Below the pieces are notes generated by a model. The model saw only the letters and a program-made list of their open reading frames with translations. It did not search any database and had not been told where the DNA came from. A stretch of DNA of 64,000 bases from Bacteriovoracaceae bacterium UBA3083 (GTDB taxonomy: Bacteria > Bdellovibrionota > Bacteriovoracia > Bacteriovoracales > Bacteriovoracaceae), in NCBI GenBank assembly GCA_002366565.1, contig DFBJ01000012.1, positions 1 through 64,000 on the forward strand, read 5' to 3'. Shown in pieces: positions 33,422-43,135 of the stretch. A program made the position numbers and the translations under genes. The first letter of the stretch is position 1. Each line of letters begins with the position of its first letter.

Positions 33422-36241
33422 ATGCCTATGAAAATATTTGAGTTGGCTAAAGAATTGAATAAAGGTCCTTTAGATTTAGTTGAAGAACTAAAAAACAAAG
33501 GCTTTTCTGTTCGTAACCATATGACAGCACTTTCAGATGATGAAGTGAAGCAGATTATGGCCGAATATGATTCTGCTAAAGATGAAAAGAAAGCCTCTGG
33601 CGCTAAGACTAAGAAGAAAGTTGTTAAGAAGAAAGCGGCTAAAAAAGCTGTTACTAAAAAGACTGTTGCTGCTAAAGCAGCGGGTGCTTCTGATGACACT
33701 TCAGCAGACGAAGGCGAGACTAAGAAAAAGACAGTTGTTCGAAAGAAGAGCGTTATTCGAAAAAAGAGTAGTGGTGAAGTTGTTGAACCTGAACCTACTC
33801 CAGTTGTTGTTGCTCCTGTTGAAGAAGAAGTAAAAGAGGAAGCACCTGTTGAAGTTACTGAGGAAAAGGTTGAGGCTCCTGTAGAGGAAGTTGTTGCTGC
33901 TAAAACTACTGAAAAAGTAGAGGAAGAAGTAAAACCTGCTCCTAAGAAGTCTGAATCATCTTTTGGTTTAAGAGTTGTTTCTACTGAGCATGTTAAATCG
34001 AAAGAGGAAATTGCTAAGGAAGAAGCTGCTAAGAAAGCTAAGGCCGAAGCGGATGCAGCAGCTAAAGCTAAAGCTAAGAAAGAAGCTGGAGATGCACCTC
34101 ACAGATTTACTCCTGTTTATATCCCACCAGAGAAAAAAGCTGAAGAAGGCGCATCTGAAGATGAGAAAAAAGTTTCTAAAGGACGTATGGGAGCACTAGC
34201 TTCTCTAATGTCTGGAAAGAAAGTTGTAAATAAGGCACAGACTCTTACTCAAGAAAGAGCGGATAGTGAGCTTAAGAGTTACGCAGCTCTTGGTGGAGCT
34301 GGTCGTCCTGTATATTCTACAGTTAAGAGAAAGAGAACATACTCTGGGCCAACTAAGGATACAGAAATTACTGAAGTAAAAGAATCAAAGAGAGTTGTTA
34401 AGTTGCACGATGGGGCAACTTCAGACCAACTTGCAAGAAAGCTTAAGGTAAAACTTAAGGATATGATCGATGCATGTTTAGAGATTAACTTATTAGTTAA
34501 AACTGGCGACTTCATCGGTATGCACTTAGCTCAAGAGATAGCTAATCTATATGACTATAGAGTAGAAAACGTTGCCTTTGACGAAGATAAAGTTATGGGT
34601 AAAGAAGAAGTCTCTGAAGAAGTTAGAGCTAAATTACCTCTTCGTAACCCAATCATCGCGATTATGGGTCACGTTGATCATGGTAAGACAACTCTTCTAG
34701 ACCATATTCGTAAGGCTAAGGTTGTAAACGATGAAGCTGGTGGAATCACTCAACATATTGGTGCTTACTCAGTTAAGGCCGGAAAAAGTACTCTAACTTT
34801 CTTAGATACTCCTGGTCACGCGGCGTTCGCTTCAATGAGACAACGTGGTGCTGATGTTACTGACTTAGTAGTTCTTGTAGTAGCTGCTGATGATGGTGTT
34901 ATGCCACAAACTAGAGAATCAGTTAAATACTGTAGAAATGCTGGAGTACCAGTTATCGTTGCAGTAAATAAAATGGATAAAGAAGGAATCAATACTGACA
35001 GAATCAAGTCTGAGCTTGCTGATGTTGGAATTACTCCTGAGGAATGGGGTGGAGACACTCAATTTGTTCCAATATCTGCATTAAAAGGTGATGGAGTAGA
35101 TGATTTATTAGAATCAATCGCACTTCAAACTGAAATGCTTGATTTAAGAGCGAGTGCAGAAGGTAATGTTGAAGGTGTTGTTATTGAATCTAAGATTGAG
35201 CATGGACGTGGTCCAGTTGCTACAATCCTTATTCAATCAGGAACACTTAAGAAAGGTGATTCACTAGTTGTTGGTGAAACATTTGGTAGAGCGAGAAGCT
35301 TAACTGATCACCTTGGTAAGCAGTTAACTAAAGCTGGTCCATCAACTCCTGTTCAAATTTTAGGTCTTGATGAAGCACCGTCTCCTGGAGCATCTGTTGA
35401 TATTGTAAAAAATGAAAGAGAAGCTAAGAAGATCGTTGCAAATAGAATAGCTGAGAGAAAGAAACTTGAAGAAGCTCCAAAAGCAAAAGTTTCTCTTGAG
35501 GACTTCTTTGCAATGGCCGCTGATGATGGAAAAGAAACTAAGTCTCTTAACCTTATTATTAGATCTGACGTTCAAGGTTCATTTGAAGCAATTAAGCAAG
35601 CTGTACTAGCACTTTCAAATACTGAAGTTGAAGTTAAAGTTATTGCTGGTGGTGTTGGTGCAATTAATGACAGTGATGTTAACCTTGCAGACTCTGCTGG
35701 AGCCTTTATCTTAGGTTTCAACATGAGACCAAATACTACAGCGAGAAGATTAGCTGAAGAAAAAGCAATTGATATTAAAACATATTCAATTATATATGAG
35801 CTAATCAATGACGTAACTCTTGCAATCGAAGGGATGCTTGACCCAGATACTATCGAAGAATTTATCGGTAGAGCTGAAGTTAAAGATACTTTCGTAGTTC
35901 CAAAAATTGGAACAATTGCTGGTTCATCTGTTATTGATGGTAAGATCAAAGAAGGTTGTAATATTCGTCTTCTTAGAAATGGTAAGATCATGTTTGACGG
36001 AAAAATGTCATCTCTTAAGAGATTCAAAGATGATGTTAAAGAAGTTAAGAATGGTTTCGAATGTGGTATCGGACTTGATGGATATACTGATATTAAAGTT
36101 AACGATCAATTCGAAGCTTATATGCTAGTAGAAAAGAAGAGAACTCTTGATGACGTAGCTAAAGAAGAAAAATTAGCTGCAGAAGCTGCTGAGCTAGCTG
36201 CTCTTGAAGCAGAGTCAGAAGCAGCAGAAGCAAGGGATTAA
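33422..36241 (+). CDS. infB: Translation initiation factor IF-2
   Basis: IF-2 is the GTPase that places initiator tRNA on the 30S subunit. The 939 residues have a short N-terminal IF2N domain (MKIFELAKELNKGPLDLVEEL). A low-complexity Lys/Ala/Glu/Val/Pro-rich linker follows (about 45-260, with AAKAKAKKEAG-like runs), then a second IF2N and the GTPase with P-loop GHVDHGKTT from Gly416, DTPGHAAF, NKMDKE, and the domain II-IV tail. The linker is typical of long bacterial IF-2 forms. Ribosome site TAGGGAG. Confidence 0.98.
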   Translation: MPMKIFELAKELNKGPLDLVEELKNKGFSVRNHMTALSDDEVKQIMAEYDSAKDEKKASGAKTKKKVVKKKAAKKAVTKKTVAAKAAGASDDTSADEGETKKKTVVRKKSVIRKKSSGEVVEPEPTPVVVAPVEEEVKEEAPVEVTEEKVEAPVEEVVAAKTTEKVEEEVKPAPKKSESSFGLRVVSTEHVKSKEEIAKEEAAKKAKAEADAAAKAKAKKEAGDAPHRFTPVYIPPEKKAEEGASEDEKKVSKGRMGALASLMSGKKVVNKAQTLTQERADSELKSYAALGGAGRPVYSTVKRKRTYSGPTKDTEITEVKESKRVVKLHDGATSDQLARKLKVKLKDMIDACLEINLLVKTGDFIGMHLAQEIANLYDYRVENVAFDEDKVMGKEEVSEEVRAKLPLRNPIIAIMGHVDHGKTTLLDHIRKAKVVNDEAGGITQHIGAYSVKAGKSTLTFLDTPGHAAFASMRQRGADVTDLVVLVVAADDGVMPQTRESVKYCRNAGVPVIVAVNKMDKEGINTDRIKSELADVGITPEEWGGDTQFVPISALKGDGVDDLLESIALQTEMLDLRASAEGNVEGVVIESKIEHGRGPVATILIQSGTLKKGDSLVVGETFGRARSLTDHLGKQLTKAGPSTPVQILGLDEAPSPGASVDIVKNEREAKKIVANRIAERKKLEEAPKAKVSLEDFFAMAADDGKETKSLNLIIRSDVQGSFEAIKQAVLALSNTEVEVKVIAGGVGAINDSDVNLADSAGAFILGFNMRPNTTARRLAEEKAIDIKTYSIIYELINDVTLAIEGMLDPDTIEEFIGRAEVKDTFVVPKIGTIAGSSVIDGKIKEGCNIRLLRNGKIMFDGKMSSLKRFKDDVKEVKNGFECGIGLDGYTDIKVNDQFEAYMLVEKKRTLDDVAKEEKLAAEAAELAALEAESEAAEARD

Positions 36242-36243
36242 TC

Positions 36244-36606
36244 TTGGGCGCAAGTTCTGGAAAGAAAAATATTCTCTCTGAAAAAATATTAAATGCTTCA
36301 AATGCATTTATTAGAACATCAGTTTCGGACTCTAGTTTAACTTTTGTAAGTATAACTAGAGTCGAGCTTTCTGATGATCTTTCGAATTCGAAGCTTTATT
36401 GGGATACATTCGATGCTGCTAAAAGGGGAGACTCTAAGAAGGCCATCGAATCTATTACTGGTAAGCTTAGAACTCACCTTTCAAAACTTTTAAAAATGAG
36501 GCATGTCCCAACTATTACATTTGTCTATGATTCTCAATTTGATGCTGAAAAGAAAATTGATGATTTACTAGATGAGGAAGCAAAGAAGGGCAAAGGCATT
36601 TCATGA
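36244..36606 (+). CDS. rbfA: Ribosome-binding factor A
   Basis: RbfA is a cold-shock 30S assembly factor acting near the 5' helix of 16S rRNA. The 120 residues follow the KH-like family pattern (EKILNASNAFIRTSVSDSSL, FVSITRVELSDDLSNSKLYW, LRTHLSKLLKMRHVPTITFVYD, ends DDLLDEE). It starts with TTG two bases after the infB stop; the AAGGGA inside the infB end serves as ribosome site. It overlaps truB by four bases. Confidence 0.9.
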   Translation: MGASSGKKNILSEKILNASNAFIRTSVSDSSLTFVSITRVELSDDLSNSKLYWDTFDAAKRGDSKKAIESITGKLRTHLSKLLKMRHVPTITFVYDSQFDAEKKIDDLLDEEAKKGKGIS

Positions 36607-37547
36607 GTTCACGCTCAAATAGAAAGTCTAAGAACGCGGGGCCAGGATTTGGCCCTTTAGTTTTTAATGTCTATAAACCTGAGGGAATGACATCATCTGA
36701 TGTCCTTAGACACTTTAAGTATCACCTTCCTAAGGGTTTTGGAAAAATCGGACATTTTGGAACATTAGACCCTTTTGCTGAAGGGGTTTTATTAGTTGCA
36801 ATTGGACAAGCTCCTAGGTTCAATAATTACATTCATGATCAGTTTCCAAAGACTTATTTGGCAACTGGGGTTCTTGGTGTGGAGAGTCCAACGGGTGATC
36901 TGACTGCTAAAGAAGAGGATATTAAAGAAGTTTCTTGTCCAGATTTTACGCAGGAGCAATTAGTTGAAATAATGGATGGATTCTTAGGTGATTACGACCA
37001 ATGTCCACCGGCCTTCTCTGCTACAAAGCATGAGGGAAGACCATTATATGAGTGGGCAAGGGAAGGCGTCATAATTGAAAAGCCTCCAGTTAAGAGATTT
37101 ATTTCAAAAATTGAATTAGTAAAATTAGAAGGAAAAGTTGTTACTTTAAGGGTTACATCTAGTTCTGGAACTTATATTCGCGTCCTTTTTGAAGATATAG
37201 CAAAGAAACTTGGTACTCATGGAGCTTTAAGGAATCTTGTTAGAGAGTCTATTGGTCCAGCTCATATAGATAACGCCATTGTGAAAGAGAATTGGCCAGC
37301 TAGGGATGTTGATTACTCAATCAATGAGCATGCTACAAGGGTAGATAATTTCTTGAATTTCCCTAAAATTGAGCTTGAGGAGTTTGAGGCAATTAAGTTC
37401 TTTAATGGTCTTGCTATGCATAAAGAAGGTGAGAATGGCTACTGTTGGGGCCTTTATGAAGGACGATTACTAGGACTTGCAGAGTTTGAAGATAATTTAT
37501 TGAGAGTAAGGGTAGGGTTTGGAATAGACCCTCGTGAAAAAAACTAA
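36603..37547 (+). CDS. truB: tRNA pseudouridine(55) synthase TruB
   Basis: TruB makes pseudouridine 55 in the T-loop of tRNAs. 314 residues with YKPEGMTSSDV, the catalytic HFGTLDPFAEGVLLVAIG (Asp56), the thumb-like insertion, and VTSSSGTYIRVLFEDIAKKLGT. The C-terminal PUA-like part is present (FNGLAMHKEGENGYCW). Last gene of the rimP operon; no clear terminator follows. Confidence 0.96.
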   Translation: MSSRSNRKSKNAGPGFGPLVFNVYKPEGMTSSDVLRHFKYHLPKGFGKIGHFGTLDPFAEGVLLVAIGQAPRFNNYIHDQFPKTYLATGVLGVESPTGDLTAKEEDIKEVSCPDFTQEQLVEIMDGFLGDYDQCPPAFSATKHEGRPLYEWAREGVIIEKPPVKRFISKIELVKLEGKVVTLRVTSSSGTYIRVLFEDIAKKLGTHGALRNLVRESIGPAHIDNAIVKENWPARDVDYSINEHATRVDNFLNFPKIELEEFEAIKFFNGLAMHKEGENGYCWGLYEGRLLGLAEFEDNLLRVRVGFGIDPREKN

Positions 37548-37674
37548 TATAAGCCACCTAAAACAGGTTGGCTAAAGCCTTCAAAATGTTTATATTAGAA
37601 GTATATTAATATGAATTTAAAATAAAACGTTGGAATGTGTATATATTCCAAATTCTTAATACAGGGAGTGTTAA

Positions 37675-38508
37675 GTGAATACAACCTTCATTGCCATGGG
37701 AGTTGCTCTTTTAGCGGGTATCGGTCTAGTAGTTACAGTTGGAGTTTTCAGTCTATTATCTGGAGCATTTCATTTCTTATTTGCGAGACCTAAGTTTACA
37801 ATTTTGAAGTCTAAGCAGGAATCTAACGGATTCGCATTTTCTCTTAAGTGGAATAGTTCACGTGAGCCTGCGAAGTTTGATTCGATCAGATTAAGACTTT
37901 TTAATCCATTTAGTAATCCAACACAGGTTGATGTAACTAGAACTTTTGATGCTGCAAGCTCAACTTTTGCAAGAGATCTTGATTTTGGTAAAAACCTAGG
38001 TGAGCTACTTGAAGCTTGTAATCATGAAAGTGCTTCTGTTGAAGTTGAAATGTCTGCAAGTAAAGATGCTCTTGTTCATCACTTTATGTTCAAAGCTGAA
38101 GCATTCAAGGCAATGGTTGAAGCAGCTACAGGTGATGCTGAGAAGTTTAATGAAGAGCATTCTTTAAACTATGCAAAGCCTCTATATCAAATTCCAAAGA
38201 GAACATTTATTGCTGAGCCATTACCAGCATCTAATAAAGCGTTAAAAATATCTTCTAACCCAGAATTTGCAGGTGCATTTGCTGGTGCAGCAGGTGATGC
38301 TCCGGCAGCAGAGAACTTTTCTATTAGTAAGGTTTGGATTGAGCCTGGTTGTATTGTTTGTGATGCTTGTGAAGCTATTTATCCTGAAGTTTTTGAAGTT
38401 ACTGATGAAACTTGTTTAATCCGTCCAGGAGCGCCACTTGATAATGGTCTTCTTGTTGAAGAAGCTGCAGAAGCTTGTCCAGTAGAAGTTATCAAGTTTA
38501 CTAAGTAA
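37675..38508 (+). CDS. Membrane-anchored ferredoxin-like protein
   Basis: 277 residues starting with GTG (CAGGGAG upstream). An N-terminal transmembrane helix (FIAMGVALLAGIGLVVTVGVF) is followed by about 180 residues with no recognised domain, then a C-terminal ferredoxin of the single-cluster type: Cys226-x2-Cys229-x2-Cys232 and Cys268-Pro (CIVCDACEAIYPEVF; ACPVEVI). This matches bacterial one-cluster 4Fe-4S ferredoxins. The anchoring and the long middle part are unusual. A strong terminator follows. Confidence 0.75.
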   Translation: MNTTFIAMGVALLAGIGLVVTVGVFSLLSGAFHFLFARPKFTILKSKQESNGFAFSLKWNSSREPAKFDSIRLRLFNPFSNPTQVDVTRTFDAASSTFARDLDFGKNLGELLEACNHESASVEVEMSASKDALVHHFMFKAEAFKAMVEAATGDAEKFNEEHSLNYAKPLYQIPKRTFIAEPLPASNKALKISSNPEFAGAFAGAAGDAPAAENFSISKVWIEPGCIVCDACEAIYPEVFEVTDETCLIRPGAPLDNGLLVEEAAEACPVEVIKFTK

Positions 38509-38532
38509 TTAATTATTAAATTTATATATAGA

Positions 38533-38562
38533 AAAAGGCCCCAGAATTTGGGGCCTTTTTTT
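38533..38562 (+). terminator. Terminator after the ferredoxin gene
   Basis: AAAAGGCCCC, a seven-base loop agaattt, GGGGCCTTTT and further T residues. The stem is of about ten base pairs, and the A/T flanks let it act in both directions; the convergent DksA-like gene ends 30 bases further. Confidence 0.92.
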
Positions 38563-38590
38563 ATGCGAAAATATAAGTGTTAAAAAGCAG

Positions 38591-38965
38591 CTAGGCTGCC
38601 TTGAGTGTTCTCTCAATACTTTCCTGAGCATCAATAGATAATTTTACCCATGGAATCTTCTCAAGTCTCTTCTTGCCTATGAGCTCTCCAGTTTCTTCAC
38701 AGAGGCCGTAGCTTCCATCCTCAAACTTTGCAAGAGCTTCCTCTATCATGTGTAGTCTTGCTAGCTCACGGTCTCTTAAACCCATGCTCAGAGTCTGTGC
38801 CATGAGGACCTGGCTCTGATCTACATCCTCTACCATTTGATCCTTAGCCGGTGCTAATTCATCAATAGTATGAGTTTTCATATGGTTTAAAATACCGCTC
38901 TTCATTTCTAAAAGAGTAGTTTTTTGTTTACTAAGAAATTTTTCATCATAATATTCGTTCTTCAT
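38591..38965 (-). CDS. DksA/TraR-family protein with degenerate zinc finger
   Basis: 124 residues from the ATG at 38965 (TGGAGT upstream; an in-frame start ten codons earlier has no ribosome site). The coiled-coil part and the C-terminal finger region of DksA are recognisable (YGLCEETGELIGKKRLEKIP, SIDAQESIERT). Of the four zinc cysteines only Cys89 remains, so it cannot bind zinc in the normal way, as in known cysteine-poor DksA paralogues. The expected action is in the secondary channel of RNA polymerase, modulating stress and rRNA promoters, but this is inferred. Confidence 0.82.
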   Translation of the reverse strand: MKNEYYDEKFLSKQKTTLLEMKSGILNHMKTHTIDELAPAKDQMVEDVDQSQVLMAQTLSMGLRDRELARLHMIEEALAKFEDGSYGLCEETGELIGKKRLEKIPWVKLSIDAQESIERTLKAA

Positions 38966-39154
38966 GTCTAACTCCAGACAATTTAGGAATAACAAAGACC
39001 TCTACGGTCAAAGATGAGACATATTAACACTAGATGTTAAATGAATTATCAAGAAATCGATGAATCTATTAGTTTCAGCTATTTAGGGGAGTATTTCGAT
39101 CTTATTTAGGAAAGTTTTGCTTTTGAATTCTTGCAAGATATTTATGGCATGAAT

Positions 39155-39191
39155 GAAAAATTAGGCCCTTAGCAATTACTAAGGGCCCTCT
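39155..39191 (-). terminator. Terminator of the large metalloprotease gene
   Basis: GGCCCTTAG (39164-39172) and CTAAGGGCC (39179-39187) form a nine-bp stem; on the minus strand the stem is followed by taattttt. It lies ten bases after the protease stop. Confidence 0.85.
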
Positions 39192-39200
39192 TTTATTTGA

Positions 39201-42200
39201 TTAATCTACAAGTGGTAGAGACCAGATTGATTCAACTTCTTGAGCTAGAATCTCTTTTCTTCTCTCTTCTGATGAAGCTACAAACTCTAGGTCGTATAGG
39301 TCAACAGAAGCAAGCTTAGCATAACCTTCACCTTGTCTGATGAAGTTTGAATATGCAACTGCTGCTCTCATTGAAGCGTCAAAGTGAACAGCTCCAATTT
39401 CCGATCTAAGTTTTGCAATCTCTGCATCAATTCTTGCACGTGTTTCTTGAGAACCATCAGTCATCGTTGCGTATATAGCATTGATAGCATCTACATTCTT
39501 CTTGTTAAGTGCAATTCCTGTTTTAATAGAAATCAGTTCATAAAGCTTTGATCTTACTTCATTCGAAATTTCTACAATCTCTTCTTCTGCTTGAGTAACT
39601 TCTTCTTCAGTTGCTTCTTCTGCTTGTGCAACTGTTTCTTCAACTTGAGGAGCATCTACTTTAGATAACTCTGCTAATAGACCTTCAATCTGTGTTGCTC
39701 TATTAGTTGTTAAACCGTTGATACGTGCAATACTTTCTATCGCAAGAGTATTTCTTGGAGTCGCTCCGTATTGGTAATCATGTACGTTTGCCTTAATAAC
39801 TACAGCTGAACCAAATTCAATGTTGCTACCAGCATTATCTCTTCTTCTTACTACAAGTGAATCGTAGAATTCTGATCTTGCAACATATTGGCTTACACCT
39901 TCTGAATCCTCTGGATTCTCTTTTGAGTTCATTGCAGCAGTCTTTAAAAGTACTGGAGCAATATCGAAGTCCTTAGTATCCGAGAACGGAATAAACTGCT
40001 TTAAGAAGTTCTTAATCGTTGGAACCTTTGTCTTAACGTGAAGGTCCGTCTTAAATGGCATTTGGTAAAGAATACCATTCTCTGTTTCTGCAGGTAGTGG
40101 TGAACTTAAAGTCTTATTCAAGGCCAAGTGCTCAAGAACGTTCTTAATCTCTGCTTTATACTTTGGTAGATCAGCAAATGATGTGTGAATGTTTTCACCA
40201 GCAGATGTTAATCTATCTCTGTTAGTAAGGATTTCCATCGCTAGTACTTTATCTAACCATATACCTCTTACTTCAATATCATCAGTCTCTAGTCTTTCGT
40301 CATCTCTTTCTGCTGCATCAATATCATTGTGAGGTTTACCAACCTGACCAATAACCTGTGCTCTAAGTCCTACGCCTTCAGTACATTCTGCTTCTGATAG
40401 TGTATTCACACAAGATGTTCTAACATCGTTGATAGTCTCAGGATCGTTAACAATGTCTTGCCATGCATTTGCATCAAAACAGCTTGTTGCTCTATATTCT
40501 CCGTCACCAGTTTCTAGAGGGTAAGACTTATAAAGTGTTGCTTCTGCAAAGTTTCTAGCTACTCTTTTGTTGTAAACATCTTCGTTAGTAGTAGTGTTAA
40601 CAACAGAGTACTGAACATCACAAGTAAGATCTGGTGTTTTAACAACTTCTAGTAGTGTCTGTGTTGCTACGTCATTTGCTTCAACAACTTGATCAAGAGT
40701 TACACAGAAATCAGGCATTGATTTATGGTCTTCTTCTGTACACTTTGTTGTCATGATTCTTTCAAGATCATATTGCTTTAAGTAATCTTTGTAGAAAGTC
40801 CATGTTTCAAAAGCTTGTCTTAAATCAAGTAGAGTGTAGTACGTACCTAGGTAGTATCTCCACATTCCCATTGTATCGTTAAAGTTCTTAGATCTACCTT
40901 TCTTGTTACGCCACTGGTAGTACTCTTTGTACTTAGCTGCGTAGTGCTTAGTCATTTCTAAATCGTTTGAACCTTCATCAAATCTGTTACAGTTTGCGTA
41001 CATGCTTACGTCTTCATCAGTACAAAACTTGTATGGTACTCTATTTGGAATTTCGTTTACGCTTTTCTCAACAACAGTTGTTCCGTCAATTGATTTTTGC
41101 TCTAAAGAAACAAGTGATACTTCTCCAGACTCAGCGCCTTGTACTTCTACTTGTCTATTATATCCAAATCTTAATGCTGCAATATCATACTTACCAAAAG
41201 TTGATAGTTCGTTAAGGCTTGAGTAAGAGTAATCCATGATTGATGAAAATACAGATCCATTCTTTAGACCAAGTGATTCTCTTTCTTTCTCATTGTAAAA
41301 GTTAGCAGCATCAAGTGATCCTCTAAAGTTGTGTCTTAGACCAAGGTTGTGTCCAATTTCATGAACAAGCGTTGGAATATAAGCGTGACGACCAAGGATC
41401 TGAATGATTGCTCTTTGTTGATCTTCATTCAGTTGGATCCAATCTTTTAGGTTTCCGTTTGCATCTCTAATTCCACTAACAGAGTTGATGTCATCAACAG
41501 ATACTTTTCCTAGAGCTTGGTAGTTAAACATATCAGTTGTATAAACACTGTTTGAGTGAAGAAGCTCTTTAATTTCTAAGCTATCTTTCATTTCTCTAGT
41601 GAATTCATTTAACTGTCCATTAACTTTTGAAAGAACTAGTTCTTGGTAATTTGTAAGCTCTCTCTTTTCAACAGTCTTTTGGAACTCTTTGAAGTTTGAA
41701 GCAGCTGCATGTAGATCACCATTTCTTACATCAAGAGATAGGCTAAATTGTCCATTATCGTGATCGTGATCATGATCATGATTAAGAGCAGTGCTCTCTT
41801 GAGAATCTAATAAGCTCTTTACAGCTTCAGTAATACTTGGAGCTGTCTGAGCATTATTTTTAGAAGCTTCTAGTGATGCTTGGATTGCAGCACTATTCAT
41901 TGCTTCTTTTTTCATTTGTTTTTCAAGGTGTACTATTGAGTCGTACGAGCTTGGCGCAATTGACTCAAGTGATCCCTTATACATGTTTACGTGACCTTTT
42001 AGGATTTCCCCTGTTCTAGGGTTCGCCACAGTTGGACCGTATCCAAGTAGACCAGATGCAAGGTCTTCAATAAGAACAACCATAGTGTTTCTTAAGTTAC
42101 CTGGCTTCTTTCCAGAAGGCATGTGAAGCTTAAGTCTAAGGTTTACCTTATTGTTTTCAAGCATTTTATTCATTCTATTGAATGCAAAAATTGTTGCTTC

Positions 42201-43118
42201 TTTAAGGTATGCATTTTCTTTTTTATCAAACTCATCACTTAGGTGGTAATCAACTACTGACTTAGCAGGATTCCATCTGTTTAGCTTGTAAGTTCTTTCA
42301 GTTTGTCCAAAATCATTCTTAGTTCTTTCTTTTGTTTTAAAGAAACCAAAAGTGCTGTGTTCTGCAATTGGGTAATCAACTTCTTTATAGTTGTTAGAAG
42401 CAATAGTATCTAGTTTCGCAAATGAGAAGAATACTCTTGTGTTAAAAGCACCATTATCTTCTAGGCCTTCTAGGAACTTATCGTACTCACTTCCTGAGCT
42501 GTACCATAGTTGGTTAATACAAGCTGGAGTATTTGAAAATTTATAAGTCTTTTCAATTTCAAAGTTAACGTCAGTTTTAGAAACATTATAGTCAACTAGC
42601 TTTGTAGACTGTAGAGAATAACAAGGATCTTCGTTTTCTGGAAGTCCAATACTGTCAGCTTCAAGTACTTTTACGCTTTCAAACTTTGGAACAAAGTTAT
42701 CTTTTTGAAACCATTCAAGTTCGTTATTTTCTTCTTCTCTATTTGTACATTCGTCATCAGCATTTTCAGCACATCTATAAGACTTGTACGTTACTGGAAT
42801 AGTAAGAATTGGTTTGTTGTTTAGAGTGTTGTCTTGAAATGTTTCATTCTCTTCCATCTCGTAAGCAACAATTCCTTCTTCCTCAAATTTAAATTTGACG
42901 ATTTTTTCTCTACCTTGAACAAAAGGTGCCATGGCCTTAGTAAATCTAGGAACACCCTGTGACGTTGGAACATAAAGGAATTCGGCTTCAGTATTGATCG
43001 CTGATTTGCTCTCAAGTTCTGGCGCCTTGTAAACTGTATCAAGTTCTCTTTCTTTTGCACAACTTGCAACAAGTCCTGCAATGATTAGAGAAGTTAATAG
43101 ATAGTTTTTGTTTTTCAT
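39201..43118 (-). CDS. Very large zinc metalloprotease lipoprotein (metzincin)
   Basis: 1305 residues beginning with a lipoprotein signal (SLIIAGLVASC, acylated Cys20). The metzincin zinc site HEIGHNLGLRH occupies residues 586-596, and the Met-turn SSIMDYS follows some 40 residues later. The sequence after it (LSTFGKYDIAALRFGY) matches the zinc-dependent proteases with DUF4953/DUF5117-type domains found in Bdellovibrionota and Bacteroidota. A short His/Asp run lies near residue 448, and the rest has no recognised domain. It probably sits in the outer membrane or on the surface and degrades proteins. It follows an outer-membrane-barrel gene by 17 bases. Confidence 0.85.
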   Translation of the reverse strand: MKNKNYLLTSLIIAGLVASCAKERELDTVYKAPELESKSAINTEAEFLYVPTSQGVPRFTKAMAPFVQGREKIVKFKFEEEGIVAYEMEENETFQDNTLNNKPILTIPVTYKSYRCAENADDECTNREEENNELEWFQKDNFVPKFESVKVLEADSIGLPENEDPCYSLQSTKLVDYNVSKTDVNFEIEKTYKFSNTPACINQLWYSSGSEYDKFLEGLEDNGAFNTRVFFSFAKLDTIASNNYKEVDYPIAEHSTFGFFKTKERTKNDFGQTERTYKLNRWNPAKSVVDYHLSDEFDKKENAYLKEATIFAFNRMNKMLENNKVNLRLKLHMPSGKKPGNLRNTMVVLIEDLASGLLGYGPTVANPRTGEILKGHVNMYKGSLESIAPSSYDSIVHLEKQMKKEAMNSAAIQASLEASKNNAQTAPSITEAVKSLLDSQESTALNHDHDHDHDNGQFSLSLDVRNGDLHAAASNFKEFQKTVEKRELTNYQELVLSKVNGQLNEFTREMKDSLEIKELLHSNSVYTTDMFNYQALGKVSVDDINSVSGIRDANGNLKDWIQLNEDQQRAIIQILGRHAYIPTLVHEIGHNLGLRHNFRGSLDAANFYNEKERESLGLKNGSVFSSIMDYSYSSLNELSTFGKYDIAALRFGYNRQVEVQGAESGEVSLVSLEQKSIDGTTVVEKSVNEIPNRVPYKFCTDEDVSMYANCNRFDEGSNDLEMTKHYAAKYKEYYQWRNKKGRSKNFNDTMGMWRYYLGTYYTLLDLRQAFETWTFYKDYLKQYDLERIMTTKCTEEDHKSMPDFCVTLDQVVEANDVATQTLLEVVKTPDLTCDVQYSVVNTTTNEDVYNKRVARNFAEATLYKSYPLETGDGEYRATSCFDANAWQDIVNDPETINDVRTSCVNTLSEAECTEGVGLRAQVIGQVGKPHNDIDAAERDDERLETDDIEVRGIWLDKVLAMEILTNRDRLTSAGENIHTSFADLPKYKAEIKNVLEHLALNKTLSSPLPAETENGILYQMPFKTDLHVKTKVPTIKNFLKQFIPFSDTKDFDIAPVLLKTAAMNSKENPEDSEGVSQYVARSEFYDSLVVRRRDNAGSNIEFGSAVVIKANVHDYQYGATPRNTLAIESIARINGLTTNRATQIEGLLAELSKVDAPQVEETVAQAEEATEEEVTQAEEEIVEISNEVRSKLYELISIKTGIALNKKNVDAINAIYATMTDGSQETRARIDAEIAKLRSEIGAVHFDASMRAAVAYSNFIRQGEGYAKLASVDLYDLEFVASSEERRKEILAQEVESIWSLPLVD

Positions 43119-43135
43119 TCTTTCTCCTAGATTGC

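Noticed and set aside
33567..34199. Leu/Lys-rich long frames inside infB
   Set aside because: They are frame shadows of the Lys/Ala/Glu-rich linker of IF-2; low-complexity coding DNA leaves the other frames open.
40967..41226. Two plus-strand frames inside the giant protease gene
   Set aside because: Shadows opposite a well-supported coding region; no ribosome site and no family features.
41755..41790. Short tandem repeat in the giant protease gene (His/Asp codons, atcatgatcgtg-like)
   Set aside because: It is a short run of alternating His and Asp codons inside a coding region, too short to be a separate element.
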